Shown piece by piece: positions 63,356 through 64,000 of a stretch of 64,000 nucleotides of DNA (positions are counted from its first letter, which is position 1; every line of letters starts with the position of its first letter). The stretch is from the NCBI GenBank assembly GCA_947598155.1, contig CANQFC010000001.1, positions 310,001 to 374,000 of the forward strand, in the 5' to 3' direction. Position numbers and translations under genes: made by a program. The DNA is from an uncultured Clostridia bacterium. Its GTDB lineage: Bacteria; Bacillota; Clostridia; Oscillospirales; Acutalibacteraceae. The notes beneath the pieces were generated by a model. That model was not told the DNA's origin. It did not search any database and worked only from the letters and a program-made list of their open reading frames with translations.

Positions 63356-64000
63356 TACCCTTACAAGAAAAAAAGAAGAGCTTAAAACCATAAATGAGGG
63401 CGAAGTTAAAATTTACGCCTGCGGACCAACCGTTTATAATTTCATTCATATTGGCAACGCGAGGCCGCTGTGCGTTTTTGACACTCTTCGCCGTTATCTT
63501 GAATACAGAGGCTACAACGTAAGATTTGTACAGAATTTTACCGATATTGACGATAAAATAATTAAAAAAGCTATCGAGGAAAATTCCGATTACAAAACCG
63601 TTTCGGAAAAATATATAAAAGAGTTTTGGAAAGACGTTAAGGGGATGAATTTTAAAGAGGCGACCGTTCACCCGAAGGCAACCGAGAATATTGACGAGAT
63701 TATAAGTATTATCAGTACGCTTGTTGAAAAAGGATACGCCTACGCGGTTGAAAACGGCGACGTTTATTTCAGCCCGAGCAAATTTAAGGATTACGGCAAG
63801 CTGTCGCATCAGCCTCTTGAGGATTTGGAGGCAGGCGCAAGAATAAATATAGGCGAGCTTAAAAAAGAGCCAATGGACTTTGCCCTTTGGAAAGGCGCAA
63901 AGCCCGGCGAGCCCTACTGGGATTCGCCTTGGGGCAAAGGCAGACCGGGCTGGCATATTGAGTGCTCCGCTATGGTACGGCGCTATCTCGGAGAAACTAT
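63342..64000 (+). CDS. cysS: Cysteinyl-tRNA synthetase, N-terminal part (3' end outside window)
   Basis: ATG at 63342: [42 protein letters not shown]...FTDIDDKII...WHIECSAM; absent from ORF track because it runs off the window. Confidence 0.96.
   Translation, partial: MKIYNTLTRKKEELKTINEGEVKIYACGPTVYNFIHIGNARPLCVFDTLRRYLEYRGYNVRFVQNFTDIDDKIIKKAIEENSDYKTVSEKYIKEFWKDVKGMNFKEATVHPKATENIDEIISIISTLVEKGYAYAVENGDVYFSPSKFKDYGKLSHQPLEDLEAGARINIGELKKEPMDFALWKGAKPGEPYWDSPWGKGRPGWHIECSAMVRRYLGET

Overview
The window is a chromosomal segment of a Firmicutes/Clostridia-type genome, inferred from spoIIA-like genes, a CIRCE-controlled groE operon, a T-box leader and DinR/LexA-like recA control. Left to right: (1) the C-terminus of a tyrosine recombinase; (2) a Ser/Thr phospho-signalling operon (trypsin-like protease-TM-FHA protein, PP2C phosphatase, transmembrane Ser/Thr kinase, two small membrane proteins, a 1979-aa Ig-like surface protein); (3) tRNA-Trp with an apparent attachment-site scar; (4) a DUF5696-like lipoprotein; (5) a small XRE regulator opposite a compact promoter/23-aa ORF/terminator unit; (6) spoIIAA-spoIIAB-sigF-like genes; (7) an alpha/beta hydrolase and a GH2 beta-galactosidase; (8) rpoB-rpoC-rpsL-rpsG-fusA-tuf; (9) copA-copZ-DUF896; (10) a divergent type IIA topoisomerase pair behind a candidate attenuator; (11) secG, tRNA-Lys, CIRCE-groES-groEL; (12) a nine-gene operon that reads as transaldolase-type sulfoquinovose catabolism, ending in a large uncharacterised GH38/57-like enzyme; (13) argGH, rpmB, recA-recX-rimO-pgsA, and a Cys T-box with cysE-cysS. 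The items most worth follow-up are the sulfoglycolysis operon with its novel hydrolase and competing isomerase candidates, the triple ETTVLSQ phospho-switch candidate, the 14.8-17.6 kb region (orphan micro-ORF unit, duplicated RNA-like motif, hairpins between SD and start codon), and the divergent topoisomerase with its leader. All family calls come from reading motifs in the translations; no database search was run.
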